NCBI GenBank assembly: GCA_029262535.1
Contig: JAJCZF010000056.1
Location: 1-63,325, forward strand
Direction of reading: 5' to 3'
Length of the DNA stretch: 63,325 bases
Origin: Deltaproteobacteria bacterium
GTDB lineage: Bacteria; Desulfobacterota; GWC2-55-46; JAJCZF01
Shown: positions 17,688 to 26,519 of the stretch, piece after piece
Layout of the letters: every line of letters starts with the position of its first letter
How positions within the stretch are numbered: the stretch's first letter is position 1
Program-made: the position numbers and the translations under genes
Notes under the pieces: model-generated
Told to the model about the DNA's origin: nothing
Databases searched by the model: none
What the model saw: the letters and a program-made list of their open reading frames with translations, nothing else

Positions 17688-17744
17688 TTTATTCCGGGTA
17701 TTTTAGGCGTAAGATACGAGTTCACGAATAGGTCAGAGGTTACA
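17674..17744 (+). mobile_element. MITE-like element, copy B (internally deleted)
   Basis: About 71 bp. The left end TAGGGAAGCTCTGATTTATT (17674-17693) matches copy A. The right portion (GATACGAGTTCACGAATAGG, 17713-17732, then TCAGAGGTTAC) matches the right ends of A, C and D. The ~90-bp middle is missing. The trmFO stop codon TGA (17685-17687) lies within the left terminal repeat. The right boundary is uncertain by a few bases. Confidence 0.75.
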
Positions 17745-17788
17745 TTGACCGGCAGCGCGATACCGGAAGGGTCCTTATCGGAAATTAA

Positions 17789-19144
17789 TCAGGACTTATC
17801 CTTGCCGTCTTTGCGGGCTTGATCTTCGAAAAATCTGTTGAGGTTGACCTTCTTGTAAAGCGGGTCTTCGGGTGTGACGACGCGGAAGCTACTCTGGTTA
17901 CTAGTATCGAGAGTTTCATCTCTTGGCGGGTAGATAGACTCGCCGGCTGTGTTAAGGATGACCTTAATGGCAGGGCTCTCCGCGCCCGGCTTGCTCGCAG
18001 CGGTGATTACGCCGACCTCTCCGTTTACCAGTTCAACGACCGTGCCTATGGGGAAGTGTCCGATAAGTTTTACGAATACGCCAAGGACCTCCGGGTCGAA
18101 GTGCTTTCCCGCATAGCTCATCATAATCTTAACGGCTTCTACAGGCAGGTGCGGTCTCTGGTAGACCCGGAGCGTCGTTATCGCGTCGTAAGCATCGGCG
18201 ATGGTTACGATCTGGCTCAGGGGGTTTGAGCGGTCTTCGGTCTTTGGATAACCGCTGTGGTCGAACTTCATGTGATGTTCATATACGATATTTACTACAC
18301 CCGGATCTATCTCGGCCATGCGTTGAACGATATCGGAGCCCATGACGGGATGGGCCTTTAGCTTTTCCCATTCGCCGGAGTCAAGGCCGCCCGGTTTTTT
18401 GATAATACTTTCGGCCACCGCGACTTTGCCGATATCATGCAGGACGGCGCCGAGGCCGACCCTCTTGAGGTCTTCTTCATCAAGGTTCATGGCCTGGGCC
18501 ATGGACATGGAGATAAGCCCTACATTGACGCAGTGGGTGTAGAGGTCGTCGTCATAGTCCTTAATCATGGTAAGGCCGATTATGGCGTTCGGGTCGGTAA
18601 GCACGGTATCGACAAGTTCGGTCACGACCTCTTCTATCTCGTCGATCTTGGGTATCTTTCCGAGGCGGACATCTCCCATAACATTCTTTAGGGCCTTGAT
18701 GGCGTTGTCGTATATTTCGAGCGAGCATCTCTCGGCCTTGTCTATTGCATTGATATTTATCTTTCTTAGTCTCTTTGCCTTGACCAGCTTCTCAATGGTC
18801 GAGGCGTCGAGTTTTTTTTCGGTTTGAAGGATATCTATCATGCCGCCAAGCTCAGCTTCGGTAAAACCTTTTTCAAAGGTTACGGCCTCTATGCTGTGTT
18901 CTTCAAGGCGGTTTATGAGGTCAGAGCATATCGATGCGGCGTTAAGGATGGGGACCTCGTCGAAGATCATGGTGTCGTGCATAATAGCGAAATAGATCTT
19001 CTTTCTTCTCTCCATATAGAGGGAGAGAATATTAAAGGTCTTCTTCTCTATGGCGGCGACCGAGGGATGGCCCACGGGATAAAGCAGCCTGTTGCGAAGC
19101 GCCCCGTTAATGGTTTGAAGTATGAGTTCCGGTTTTATATTCAT
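17789..19144 (-). CDS. HD-GYP domain protein (probable c-di-GMP phosphodiesterase)
   Basis: 451 aa. The N-terminal ~110 residues form a helical domain (LYPVGHPSV, YFAIMHDTMIFDEVPI) that also occurs in the neighbouring HEAT protein. The HD-GYP domain (about 195-395) has HDIGK (HD at 236-237), the downstream HP of KLKAHPVMG, HH at 290-291 and an intact DHSGYP (to 300), so the metal site and GYP motif look functional. It would hydrolyse cyclic di-GMP, opposing the GGDEF protein at 3932. Its ATG overlaps the stop of the HEAT-repeat gene, so the two are translationally coupled. Elements B and C flank the pair. Confidence 0.88.
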   Translation of the reverse strand: MNIKPELILQTINGALRNRLLYPVGHPSVAAIEKKTFNILSLYMERRKKIYFAIMHDTMIFDEVPILNAASICSDLINRLEEHSIEAVTFEKGFTEAELGGMIDILQTEKKLDASTIEKLVKAKRLRKININAIDKAERCSLEIYDNAIKALKNVMGDVRLGKIPKIDEIEEVVTELVDTVLTDPNAIIGLTMIKDYDDDLYTHCVNVGLISMSMAQAMNLDEEDLKRVGLGAVLHDIGKVAVAESIIKKPGGLDSGEWEKLKAHPVMGSDIVQRMAEIDPGVVNIVYEHHMKFDHSGYPKTEDRSNPLSQIVTIADAYDAITTLRVYQRPHLPVEAVKIMMSYAGKHFDPEVLGVFVKLIGHFPIGTVVELVNGEVGVITAASKPGAESPAIKVILNTAGESIYPPRDETLDTSNQSSFRVVTPEDPLYKKVNLNRFFEDQARKDGKDKS

Positions 19145-20691
19145 TCTTTTTCGACAAGCGCTCTTTTGCAGGCGGCAAGAGTGCTTCCTTTAAAACGTTT
19201 TGATGCGTCCGTTATTATTGAGATTACCTCCGGGCCGCCGATCTTTCTGAGCGATACGACGGCAAGCTGCCTGAGTTCTTCATAGGCCTCTTTATTTATC
19301 CATATCTTGGCGAAGAGAACCTTTTTGAGGTAGGGTATGGCCTTTGCGTCTTTGATATTACCAAGCGCCTTTATCGCCTCTTTTCTTATCTCGACTCTGT
19401 CCTGAAAGGTCTCCCACTTCGTGGCTATCTCGCCGAGCTGGTCTATGGCGTCGGGGTCTTTTAGGATTCCGAGAGAGCTTATGGCCTGCCCTTGAAGGGC
19501 CTGGTTTTTGCCGGCCAGGGCCGTAAAGAGCAGGTCGAGCGAGCGTTCGGATGGTATCCTTGTAACGGCCTTAAGGACCTCTTTCTTTACGCGAGTCTCG
19601 GGGTGCGAGTATGCGTTGAGCAGGGCGTCGAGCGACTTTTCTTCGCCAATCTCACCCAGTAGCGAGACCATCTGTCTGACTGCGAACCAGCGGTCGTCGT
19701 TAAGCCTTTTTTCTACTTCCGGACGTATCTCGGGGCCGAACAAGGCGATAGTCTTAAGTACGCGGTGTCTGGCCTTACTGTCTTTGTGGTCGATCAGGTA
19801 TCCAAGCAGTATGTTTTGCGTGACGGCCCCGCCCTGAAGCAGGATACGTTCAACTTCCGCATACTCCTCATTATCCATCTCCGCAAAACCCTTGACCAGG
19901 AATAACGAGGTCTTGGTGGTGAGCAGTTCGCGTATCTGTTCCGTGGCTGTAGACCTGATTGATTCCGGCAGGCCGGATTCTTCGGTCATGTGAATAGAAT
20001 ATATCTTAAGGATCTCGGAGATGGTTGCGTAATCTTCTTCTTTTTGCAGGGTGTGCACACCCTCTGAAATCCTTACCGCAAGATCTTTATATCTTATAAA
20101 GTCGGTTTCGTCCCTGAGTTCTTTGATGAGGTGTTCAATCGGAGTCTCGGTGAGGTCCTCACCTCCGTACTCGTAGACGTCCTCTTCTTCCTCCTCTTCG
20201 ATCAGTTCTTCCTCTTCGATCTCTTCCTCTTTATCCTCCTCTTCCTCAATCAGCTTTAAGAGATTTGCGTAACTCATCTCGTTCAGGCGGATTCCTACGA
20301 CCTTTTTGCGAGCCAGGAAGACCTCTGATCCGCCCATTTCGCGCACATCCTCGTAGTCGGTGATCATGAGGGAGAGAAACGAGCGGTATTCCTTTGCCGT
20401 CATATCCGGCGTAAAGGTTAGTTCGTTAATGCGTCGCACGGCAAACTCTTTAGTAAGGTTGGTGATATTCTCACGTCCAGGTAAGAGCGGTATGTTGTTG
20501 TAGAAGATACCCTTAAAGTCAATTATCCAGGTAAATTCACCTACTTGACCGGTAATCTTTTTAATGTTGTGGATGTTGCGGACGACCATGTCATCAAGGG
20601 TCTGGTGGCCGTTCGGATAGAGTTGAAGTGTCTTGACAGCCCTGACCAGTTCATTTAAAATATAATTATGTTCGCTATTTTCAAGAACCAT
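19141..20691 (-). CDS. HEAT-repeat protein with acidic linker
   Basis: 516 aa. Residues 1-145 resemble the N-terminal domain of the co-transcribed HD-GYP protein (LQLYPNGHQTL, FKGIFYNNIPLL, INELTFTPDMTAKEY). A strongly acidic stretch (about 152-182, runs of Glu) follows. The C-terminal half contains at least five HEAT-like repeats (for example EIGEEKSLDALLNAYSHPE, RSLDLLFTALAGK, AIDQLGEIATKW, AIPYLKKVLFA). HEAT arrays bind proteins, so this is probably a scaffold or regulator for the phosphodiesterase. No catalytic motif is visible. It is first gene of the pair and overlaps the HD-GYP gene by 4 bp. Confidence 0.8.
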   Translation of the reverse strand: MVLENSEHNYILNELVRAVKTLQLYPNGHQTLDDMVVRNIHNIKKITGQVGEFTWIIDFKGIFYNNIPLLPGRENITNLTKEFAVRRINELTFTPDMTAKEYRSFLSLMITDYEDVREMGGSEVFLARKKVVGIRLNEMSYANLLKLIEEEEDKEEEIEEEELIEEEEEEDVYEYGGEDLTETPIEHLIKELRDETDFIRYKDLAVRISEGVHTLQKEEDYATISEILKIYSIHMTEESGLPESIRSTATEQIRELLTTKTSLFLVKGFAEMDNEEYAEVERILLQGGAVTQNILLGYLIDHKDSKARHRVLKTIALFGPEIRPEVEKRLNDDRWFAVRQMVSLLGEIGEEKSLDALLNAYSHPETRVKKEVLKAVTRIPSERSLDLLFTALAGKNQALQGQAISSLGILKDPDAIDQLGEIATKWETFQDRVEIRKEAIKALGNIKDAKAIPYLKKVLFAKIWINKEAYEELRQLAVVSLRKIGGPEVISIITDASKRFKGSTLAACKRALVEKE

Positions 20692-20718
20692 TTTTTAAAA
20701 CTTTCTTTTTGATATGTT

Positions 20719-20881
20719 TAAGGAGCCTCTGCTTTATTCTGAACGAAATAGATTGCTTGAAAATGTTCAGGTTCAAGGCGCAAATCGTGAGAAGTCGCAA
20801 GCTGCTTCAAAGATTCGCAACGCAGAAGCTGGAGATTTTGGGCACAATATACAAGTTCACAAATAGATCCGAGGTTTCTTA
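20719..20881 (+). mobile_element. MITE-like element, copy C (full length)
   Basis: 163 bp with TA at both ends. The left end TAAGGAGCCTCTGCTTTATT and the right end (reverse complement of 20861-20881) are about 21-bp inverted repeats with three to four mismatches. The interior carries GTTCAGGTTCAAGGCGCAAA and AGATTCGCAACGCAGAAGCT, as in copies A and D. It lies between the divergent HEAT-repeat gene and radA. The rest of the 293-nt gap holds nothing recognisable. Confidence 0.85.
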
Positions 20882-20984
20882 GCTATTACAACTTCTTATC
20901 TTACCACGAACAGCGAAATTTGCAACATTTCCGTATACCGGACTTAGTAATATTTTTCAAGGCTTGGAGTTGCCCTTACCCTAT

Positions 20985-22358
20985 ATGAAAAAAGCCAAAA
21001 CAATTTATCTCTGCACAGAGTGCGGCGCGAGCTTTCCGCAGTGGCTTGGACGCTGCACGGAGTGTGGCGAATGGAATTCCGTTAAGGAGGAGCGCCTGCC
21101 TGATAAGAGGAAAAAAGGGCTTGTTGTTGTCGGCGGTAATACCGCAAAGGCCGGTCCTGTGCCTATAACGGAACTTGAATCCGGCGACGAGGACCGTATC
21201 TCATCGGGGCTGGCAGAGTTCGACAGGGTGCTTGGCGGCGGCATGGTAAAGGGCTCAGCCGTGCTCATAGGAGGCGAACCGGGCATTGGCAAGTCAACGC
21301 TGCTCTTGCAGGTAATGGGCGCAATCGCCGCCCGTGGCGAAAGCGTGCTTTATGTTACCGGTGAAGAGTCGGCCAGGCAGGTAAGGTTACGCGGCGAGCG
21401 GCTCGGACAACTCGAAGATAGTCTAATAATCTATCCGGAGACATCGGTCGAGGCGACCTTAAAGGTCGTATCCGAGATGAAACCGTCGGTTCTGGTCGTC
21501 GATTCGGTCCAGACCTTATATAGCGAGGCGGTGGAGACTGCGCCGGGTTCGGTCGGGCAGGTCAGGGAGGTCGCCTCCATCTTGATCGCAGGCTCTAGGG
21601 CGCTCGATATGCCGGTCTTTCTGGTTGGACATGTCACAAAGGACGGTTTTATAGCCGGTCCGAAGATGCTTGAGCATATGGTAGATACTGTTCTTTATCT
21701 GGAAGGAGAGAGCAGCCACCAGTTCAGGGTGCTGCGAGCGGCAAAGAATCGCTATGGCTCCTCCATGGAGATAGGGGTCTTTGAGATGGCCGGCAGTGGA
21801 CTGCGGGAAGTAACGAACCCCTCGGAGGTCTTTCTGGCGGAGAGGCCGGTGGGCGCGTCCGGCTCGGTCGTGGTGCCGAGCCTTGAGGGTTCGAGGACTA
21901 TACTTGTTGAGATACAGGCGCTCGTCTCGCATACGCCCTTTGGTGTTCCGAGACGTACCGTGCTTGGCGTAGACTATAACCGGGTGCTTTTGCTTGCCGC
22001 AGTGCTTGAGAAGAGGACCGGGACCGATCTGTCGTCAAGTGATATCTTTTTAAAGGTAGCCGGCGGTATGAGCCTCGGAGAACCGGCCGCCGATCTTGGC
22101 GTTATCTCGGCTATCGTCTCTAATCATACCGAGAGGGCAATAGATGCGAAGACCGTTGTCTTTGGCGAGGTTGGGCTTGCCGGAGAGGTGCGCGCCGTAT
22201 CGAATACCGCTTCAAGGGTGACCGAGGCCCTGAGGCTCGGTTTTTCAAGGTGCATACTTCCAAAAGACTCATTAAAGGAATGCGGGGGTCTAAAGGGTAT
22301 TGAACTTATAGGCGTTTCCATGCTCGACGAGGCCATAGATATTTTATTTGGAGAGTAA
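20985..22358 (+). CDS. radA: DNA repair protein RadA (Sms)
   Basis: 457 aa. The start at 20985 was chosen because RadA proteins begin within a few residues of the zinc finger; an upstream TTG (20964) would add seven. C4 zinc finger C10/C13/C24/C27, Walker A GGEPGIGKST, RadA-specific KNRYGS motif, Walker B VLVVDSVQT, and a C-terminal Lon-protease-like domain (DIFLKVAGGMSLGEPAADLG). RadA drives branch migration of RecA-made recombination intermediates as a DnaB-like helicase. The gene lies 103 nt past MITE copy C, and the TPR-GH153 gene follows after 6 nt. Confidence 0.95.
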   Translation: MKKAKTIYLCTECGASFPQWLGRCTECGEWNSVKEERLPDKRKKGLVVVGGNTAKAGPVPITELESGDEDRISSGLAEFDRVLGGGMVKGSAVLIGGEPGIGKSTLLLQVMGAIAARGESVLYVTGEESARQVRLRGERLGQLEDSLIIYPETSVEATLKVVSEMKPSVLVVDSVQTLYSEAVETAPGSVGQVREVASILIAGSRALDMPVFLVGHVTKDGFIAGPKMLEHMVDTVLYLEGESSHQFRVLRAAKNRYGSSMEIGVFEMAGSGLREVTNPSEVFLAERPVGASGSVVVPSLEGSRTILVEIQALVSHTPFGVPRRTVLGVDYNRVLLLAAVLEKRTGTDLSSSDIFLKVAGGMSLGEPAADLGVISAIVSNHTERAIDAKTVVFGEVGLAGEVRAVSNTASRVTEALRLGFSRCILPKDSLKECGGLKGIELIGVSMLDEAIDILFGE

Positions 22359-22364
22359 TTAAAG

Positions 22365-25028
22365 GTGATTAAAGAGAGATTCTTAAGAAGAGGGCTAATA
22401 GTATTGGCCTTTATGGCGATGGCGGTCTTGGTATCGCCCTTATCTTCGGCCCGCGCGGTTGAGGGCGCAAAGGGCTTATATCTGGACGACGCGGCACAGT
22501 TCAGGTATGCGGAGTTCCTTATGAATGAGGGCGACTACCGGGCGAGCGCCAGGGAATTTTCAAGATTTATTGCGACTTTTCCCGAGAGCCCGCTTTTACC
22601 GAATGCCCATTTTAAGGTGGCTGAATCGTACCTTTCCGCCGGCAGGTATAGTAAGGCCGAGAGAGAATTTGTAAGATTTATCAATAACTTTCCAGACCAT
22701 GACAAGGCCGCCGAGGCCGAGTTATTATTTTGGACACTTTCCGAAGAAAGAAAGCGCAAAGAGGCCGACCTAAAGGGGATGCTAGCCGAGACCGATACGA
22801 AAGAGGTCGAAAGCGAGGCCTTTAAAGCCGTTGTTGTCTTAAAGAACCTTGAGTCGGCACTGGATGAACCGGAGCCGCCAAAGCCGGTCTTTGACGAGCT
22901 GGCCGTGCCGCTTGAAGCGCCGGTATTTCCGGAGCTGTCGCCTCCCTCTCAGGTGAGGAGAGAACCTGCACCGCTTGAGCGTGAGACCCCGGTGAGAGAA
23001 GAGCTCGTTTCAGTGCCGCCTCATGCTCCTATTGTCCCGGAGCATGATTTCTTTGCCATGCAGAGCGTTATTGAAGAGACCCCTGCGGCAATGGAGAAAG
23101 AGGCCATTGTGGTTTCGTCGATTGACGAACCATGGAAAGAACCAGAACCGGTATTGCCTCCTGTCATAAAGGAAAAGCCTGCGCCAGAACCGCTTGAAGG
23201 GCTTCGTGCCGTAGTCGAGCCGCCTATTGAAGAGCCTGCTCCGCCCGCGCCGCCCGCTCTGATAGAAGAGAGTTTTTCGGAAGTAGAAGAGCTTCCTGTT
23301 GAAGTAGAAGAAGAGGCCATTGCGATATCGTCGATTGACGAACCGTGGAAAGAAGCCGAACCGGTACTGCCTCCTGTCATAAAGGAAGAGCCTACGCCCG
23401 AACCGGTCGAAGAGCTTCATGTCGTAGTCGAGACCTTTGAAGAGTCCGCTCCGCCCGCTCCGATAGAAGAGAGTTTTTCGAAAGTAGAGGAAGTTCCTGT
23501 CGAAGCAGAAGAAGCTCCCACGGCGATATCGTCTATTGACGAGCCTATTTCCACAAAAGAGAGTTTGCCTAAAGAAGAAGCAGTCCCTGTAGAAGTAGAA
23601 GAAGGCCCGCTTGTGGTATCGTCGATTGACGAACCGTGGAAAGAGGCTGAGACCGAAACGCCCTCTATTATAAAAAAAGAGTTTTTGCCTGAATCGATTG
23701 AAGAGCCTGTTGACAAACCATTACCGGTTCCGCTCGTAAAGGAATCTTTTGATAAGCCGGCAAGAGAGGCCTCTATTCCGATAGAGGTTAGGCCGAGCGA
23801 GATCATGCCAACGCATGAGGCGCTGGTGCCTCCGATACCTTCAACGATTATCGAAAGAGCCAGGCCGCGCCCGGACCTGCTTCGCGCGGCGCAGGTTATG
23901 TACTTTGACGGCGATACGACGCAAGATATAGCAAGAGAACTGGACCAACTGAAGCTTGGTAATATCAATGCGATAATAGTGCGTGTATTTCATAATCAAT
24001 ACGATACGGTCTATCGCCATGTCGAAGTAGCCAAGGGTGAGGATGTTGGCGCCGGTGTATATTTTAAGACCGGGTACGCCCCGGTGATAGCCGATATACT
24101 GGGAGATATCGCGACCATGGCCCACCAGCGCGATATATCGGTATTTGCGTGGATGACGACACGTTATGCCAACTACGGAATAGAAGAACGCGAAGACCTC
24201 GCCTGTAAAGGTTACGATCTTGAAACGGATATGGTAATGCGCTGCAAGGGGCTGGACCTATTTAACGAAAGAAACGTAGAACGGCTGGAAGGGCTTTTTA
24301 GGGATATCGCGGCCTATGATGTGGACGGCATCCTCTTTCAGGACGACCTTGTACTTAGACATACCGAGGGTTATGGCGACGTGGCCTCCGTGTCTTATAT
24401 GGCCGAGACCGGCAGAAGGCTCGATCCGGCCCTTATGTATATAAAGAGAGCGCCGGGCAAGGGTGTCGGTTATACCGAAGAGTTCTGGCGGTGGGCCAGG
24501 TGGAAGAATAAAAAACTACTCGCTGTCGCCGACAGGTTAAAACGTGTCTCAGCCCAAGAGAATCCACGTCTGAAATTTGCCATAAACTTTATGTACGAGT
24601 CTGTGACGAACCCCGGCGGAAGTCTTGCGTGGCTCTCCCAGGATCTGGAAAAGGCCAAGGATGTCGGCTTTGATTATTATTCGATCATGGCCTATCACAG
24701 GCAGATTGGCGAAGAGCTTGATCTGGATGTGGCAGGGGCCTCGGAGCTTATAGAGGGGCTGGTGCATGACGCCGTTGAGATTATAGGCGATCCGAAGAAA
24801 GTGCTTATAAAACTCCAGACCGTGGACTGGCATACAGGCAAGAGGTTGCCCGAGGACGAGGTGGTCACGCTCTTAAAGTCGGTGAGCGCGGCCAGTGGCG
24901 TAAGTCTCGCCGTGGTGCCTTATAAGATAGGCTTTCCGTTTGGAGAGCTTGGCGGCTTGCGGGCGGTGGCAACTGCACCTGCCTCTATAACGGATGATGG
25001 TGAAGAGGCTGGAGTAAAGGACCGATGA
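22365..25028 (+). CDS. Exported TPR protein fused by a repetitive Pro/Glu linker to a PgaB-like GH153 domain
   Basis: 887 aa. A signal peptide (about 1-31) precedes TPR-like repeats (about 40-130: FRYAEFLMNEGDYRASAREF, FKVAESYLSAGRYSKAEREF). A ~330-residue linker (about 165-494) is built of repeats around SSIDEPWKE and LPPVIKEEPTPEP. The C-terminal ~380 residues resemble the glycoside hydrolase (GH153) half of PgaB: AAQVMYFDGDTTQDI, ISVFAWMTTRYANYG, and VDGILFQDDLVLRHTEGYG with the catalytic-type Asp pair. In PgaB this half cleaves poly-N-acetylglucosamine, but the deacetylase half is absent here. It is probably periplasmic or at the outer membrane, acting on an exopolysaccharide. GTG start, 6 nt after radA. 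Confidence 0.78.
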   Translation: MIKERFLRRGLIVLAFMAMAVLVSPLSSARAVEGAKGLYLDDAAQFRYAEFLMNEGDYRASAREFSRFIATFPESPLLPNAHFKVAESYLSAGRYSKAEREFVRFINNFPDHDKAAEAELLFWTLSEERKRKEADLKGMLAETDTKEVESEAFKAVVVLKNLESALDEPEPPKPVFDELAVPLEAPVFPELSPPSQVRREPAPLERETPVREELVSVPPHAPIVPEHDFFAMQSVIEETPAAMEKEAIVVSSIDEPWKEPEPVLPPVIKEKPAPEPLEGLRAVVEPPIEEPAPPAPPALIEESFSEVEELPVEVEEEAIAISSIDEPWKEAEPVLPPVIKEEPTPEPVEELHVVVETFEESAPPAPIEESFSKVEEVPVEAEEAPTAISSIDEPISTKESLPKEEAVPVEVEEGPLVVSSIDEPWKEAETETPSIIKKEFLPESIEEPVDKPLPVPLVKESFDKPAREASIPIEVRPSEIMPTHEALVPPIPSTIIERARPRPDLLRAAQVMYFDGDTTQDIARELDQLKLGNINAIIVRVFHNQYDTVYRHVEVAKGEDVGAGVYFKTGYAPVIADILGDIATMAHQRDISVFAWMTTRYANYGIEEREDLACKGYDLETDMVMRCKGLDLFNERNVERLEGLFRDIAAYDVDGILFQDDLVLRHTEGYGDVASVSYMAETGRRLDPALMYIKRAPGKGVGYTEEFWRWARWKNKKLLAVADRLKRVSAQENPRLKFAINFMYESVTNPGGSLAWLSQDLEKAKDVGFDYYSIMAYHRQIGEELDLDVAGASELIEGLVHDAVEIIGDPKKVLIKLQTVDWHTGKRLPEDEVVTLLKSVSAASGVSLAVVPYKIGFPFGELGGLRAVATAPASITDDGEEAGVKDR
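23091..23690 (+). repeat. Degenerate tandem repeats coding the Pro/Glu-rich linker
   Basis: Four imperfect units, centred on codons for SSIDEP(WKE) at about 23110, 23325, 23528 and 23618, are joined by shared blocks coding PPVIKEE and SFS(E/K)VEE. The near-identical DNA favours slippage and length variation. Confidence 0.75.
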
Positions 25029-25061
25029 TCTCAAACTTTAATTGGAGCCCCTTTTAGTATT

Positions 25062-26480
25062 ATGATATTTTCTATTAGGACAAGGCTGACCCTCTGGTAT
25101 ACCGGGCTACTTGGCGCAAGCCTGGTCGTATTTGCTTTTATACTCTATTTTTCTCTCAACAAGGTCTATACGGATAAGATCGACGAGCAGATAAATTCGG
25201 TCTCCGGCATGATGGTTCATACCGTAATCGGGCCTTCCGGGCGCTTGATAGTGCCGCATAATTTTGAGGTTATCCTTGAACGCTTTTTTGGTATCAAGAC
25301 CTCTGGAAACTATATACAGGTCCTTACCGCCCACGGCATGGTCGTCGCTAAAAGCTCATCTCTTGAAGGTTTTATATTGCCTCTTACCGAGAATGCGTAC
25401 GAGCGGGCCGTGGAGGGCGAATCCACTTATGAGATAGTCGATACCATGGGGCGTTTCCCTGTGAGGACGATCACCAAACCTGTGAGGGTTGGCGGCGGGC
25501 TGGTTGCGATAATACAGGTCGGTTCTTCCATGGAGGTGTTGGAGAGGATATTTCGTTATATAGTATATGTCTTCCTCTTCGGCGGGGCCGCTGTAATAGT
25601 CATATCAAGCCTTGGGGGGCGCGCGATCGCCAAAAAGGCCTTTAAACCGGTAGATAATATTACCCGTATGGCTAGAAAGATAGAGGCTGAAAATCTCAAT
25701 GAAAGGCTTGAGATAAAGGGGCCGCACGACGAGATTCGAAGGCTCGCCGAGACCTTTAACGAGACTATAGCCAGGCTTGAGGCATCTTTTAACAGGGTCA
25801 AGCAGTTTACGGGCGACGCCTCTCACGAACTAAAAACACCGCTCACCATCCTGAAGGGCGAGATCGAGGTGGCGCTTCGCGGTTCCGGTTCCCCCGAGTA
25901 TATGAAGGAGGTCCTGGAAAGCGCCCTTGAAGAGATAGACCGGATGAGCAACATCGTAAATAACCTGCTGGATCTTGCAAAGGCCGATGTGGAGGTGATG
26001 GTCTCAAAGAAGGAGCCGGTAAGGTTCGATACCGTCGTTACGGAGAGCTTTGAGCTCTTAAAACGTCGAGCAGTCACTAAGAATATATCTATGGCTATCT
26101 CTAATAATAGTTCGCTTGAGGTCCTTGGCGACGGGGTAAGGCTTGGCCAGCTTGTTTTTAACCTTATAGATAACGGGATAAAGTATAACCGTGAAGATGG
26201 CAGCCTTGATATCTCTCTTGAAGCCGAGGGTGGAGATGCGGTGCTCCGTGTTAGTGATACGGGGTTAGGGATAGCCGATACGGAGCTTCCGCATATATTC
26301 GACCGTTTTTACAGAGTGGATAAGGCACGGACAAGGGATACGGGAGGAGCAGGGCTCGGACTCAATATATGTACTGCGATAGTGGAGTCGATGGGCGGCG
26401 AGATAGGGGCCGAGAGTAATCTTGGACAAGGCACGGTATTTACGGTAAAGATCCCGCTATTAAGCGATAAAAAATTATAG
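25062..26480 (+). CDS. Sensor histidine kinase, HAMP type (CusS/BaeS-like)
   Basis: 472 aa. Membrane segment about 10-30, a ~130-residue periplasmic domain, a second segment near 168-188, HAMP (about 185-240), HisKA box FTGDASHELKTPLTILKGE with the phospho-acceptor His, N-box NLIDNGIKYN, G1 DTGLGI, F-box IFDRFYRVD and G2 GGAGLGLNI. All catalytic motifs are intact. No response regulator is adjacent, so it is an orphan kinase in this window. It may sense an envelope condition connected with the upstream exopolysaccharide protein, but that is inference from position only (33-nt gap). Confidence 0.9.
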   Translation: MIFSIRTRLTLWYTGLLGASLVVFAFILYFSLNKVYTDKIDEQINSVSGMMVHTVIGPSGRLIVPHNFEVILERFFGIKTSGNYIQVLTAHGMVVAKSSSLEGFILPLTENAYERAVEGESTYEIVDTMGRFPVRTITKPVRVGGGLVAIIQVGSSMEVLERIFRYIVYVFLFGGAAVIVISSLGGRAIAKKAFKPVDNITRMARKIEAENLNERLEIKGPHDEIRRLAETFNETIARLEASFNRVKQFTGDASHELKTPLTILKGEIEVALRGSGSPEYMKEVLESALEEIDRMSNIVNNLLDLAKADVEVMVSKKEPVRFDTVVTESFELLKRRAVTKNISMAISNNSSLEVLGDGVRLGQLVFNLIDNGIKYNREDGSLDISLEAEGGDAVLRVSDTGLGIADTELPHIFDRFYRVDKARTRDTGGAGLGLNICTAIVESMGGEIGAESNLGQGTVFTVKIPLLSDKKL

Positions 26481-26519
26481 AACAGCTCTTAAAGAGCTTT
26501 AATTGATAGGAGAAAAATT

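Noticed and set aside
19508..20100. Open frame on the plus strand opposite the HEAT-repeat gene
   Set aside because: Shadow of the coding frame; the minus-strand product has clear HEAT repeats and operon coupling.
23010..23968. Long antisense open frames across the linker region of the GH153 protein
   Set aside because: They arise from the codon bias of the Pro/Glu repeats on the plus strand and have no start context or domain features.
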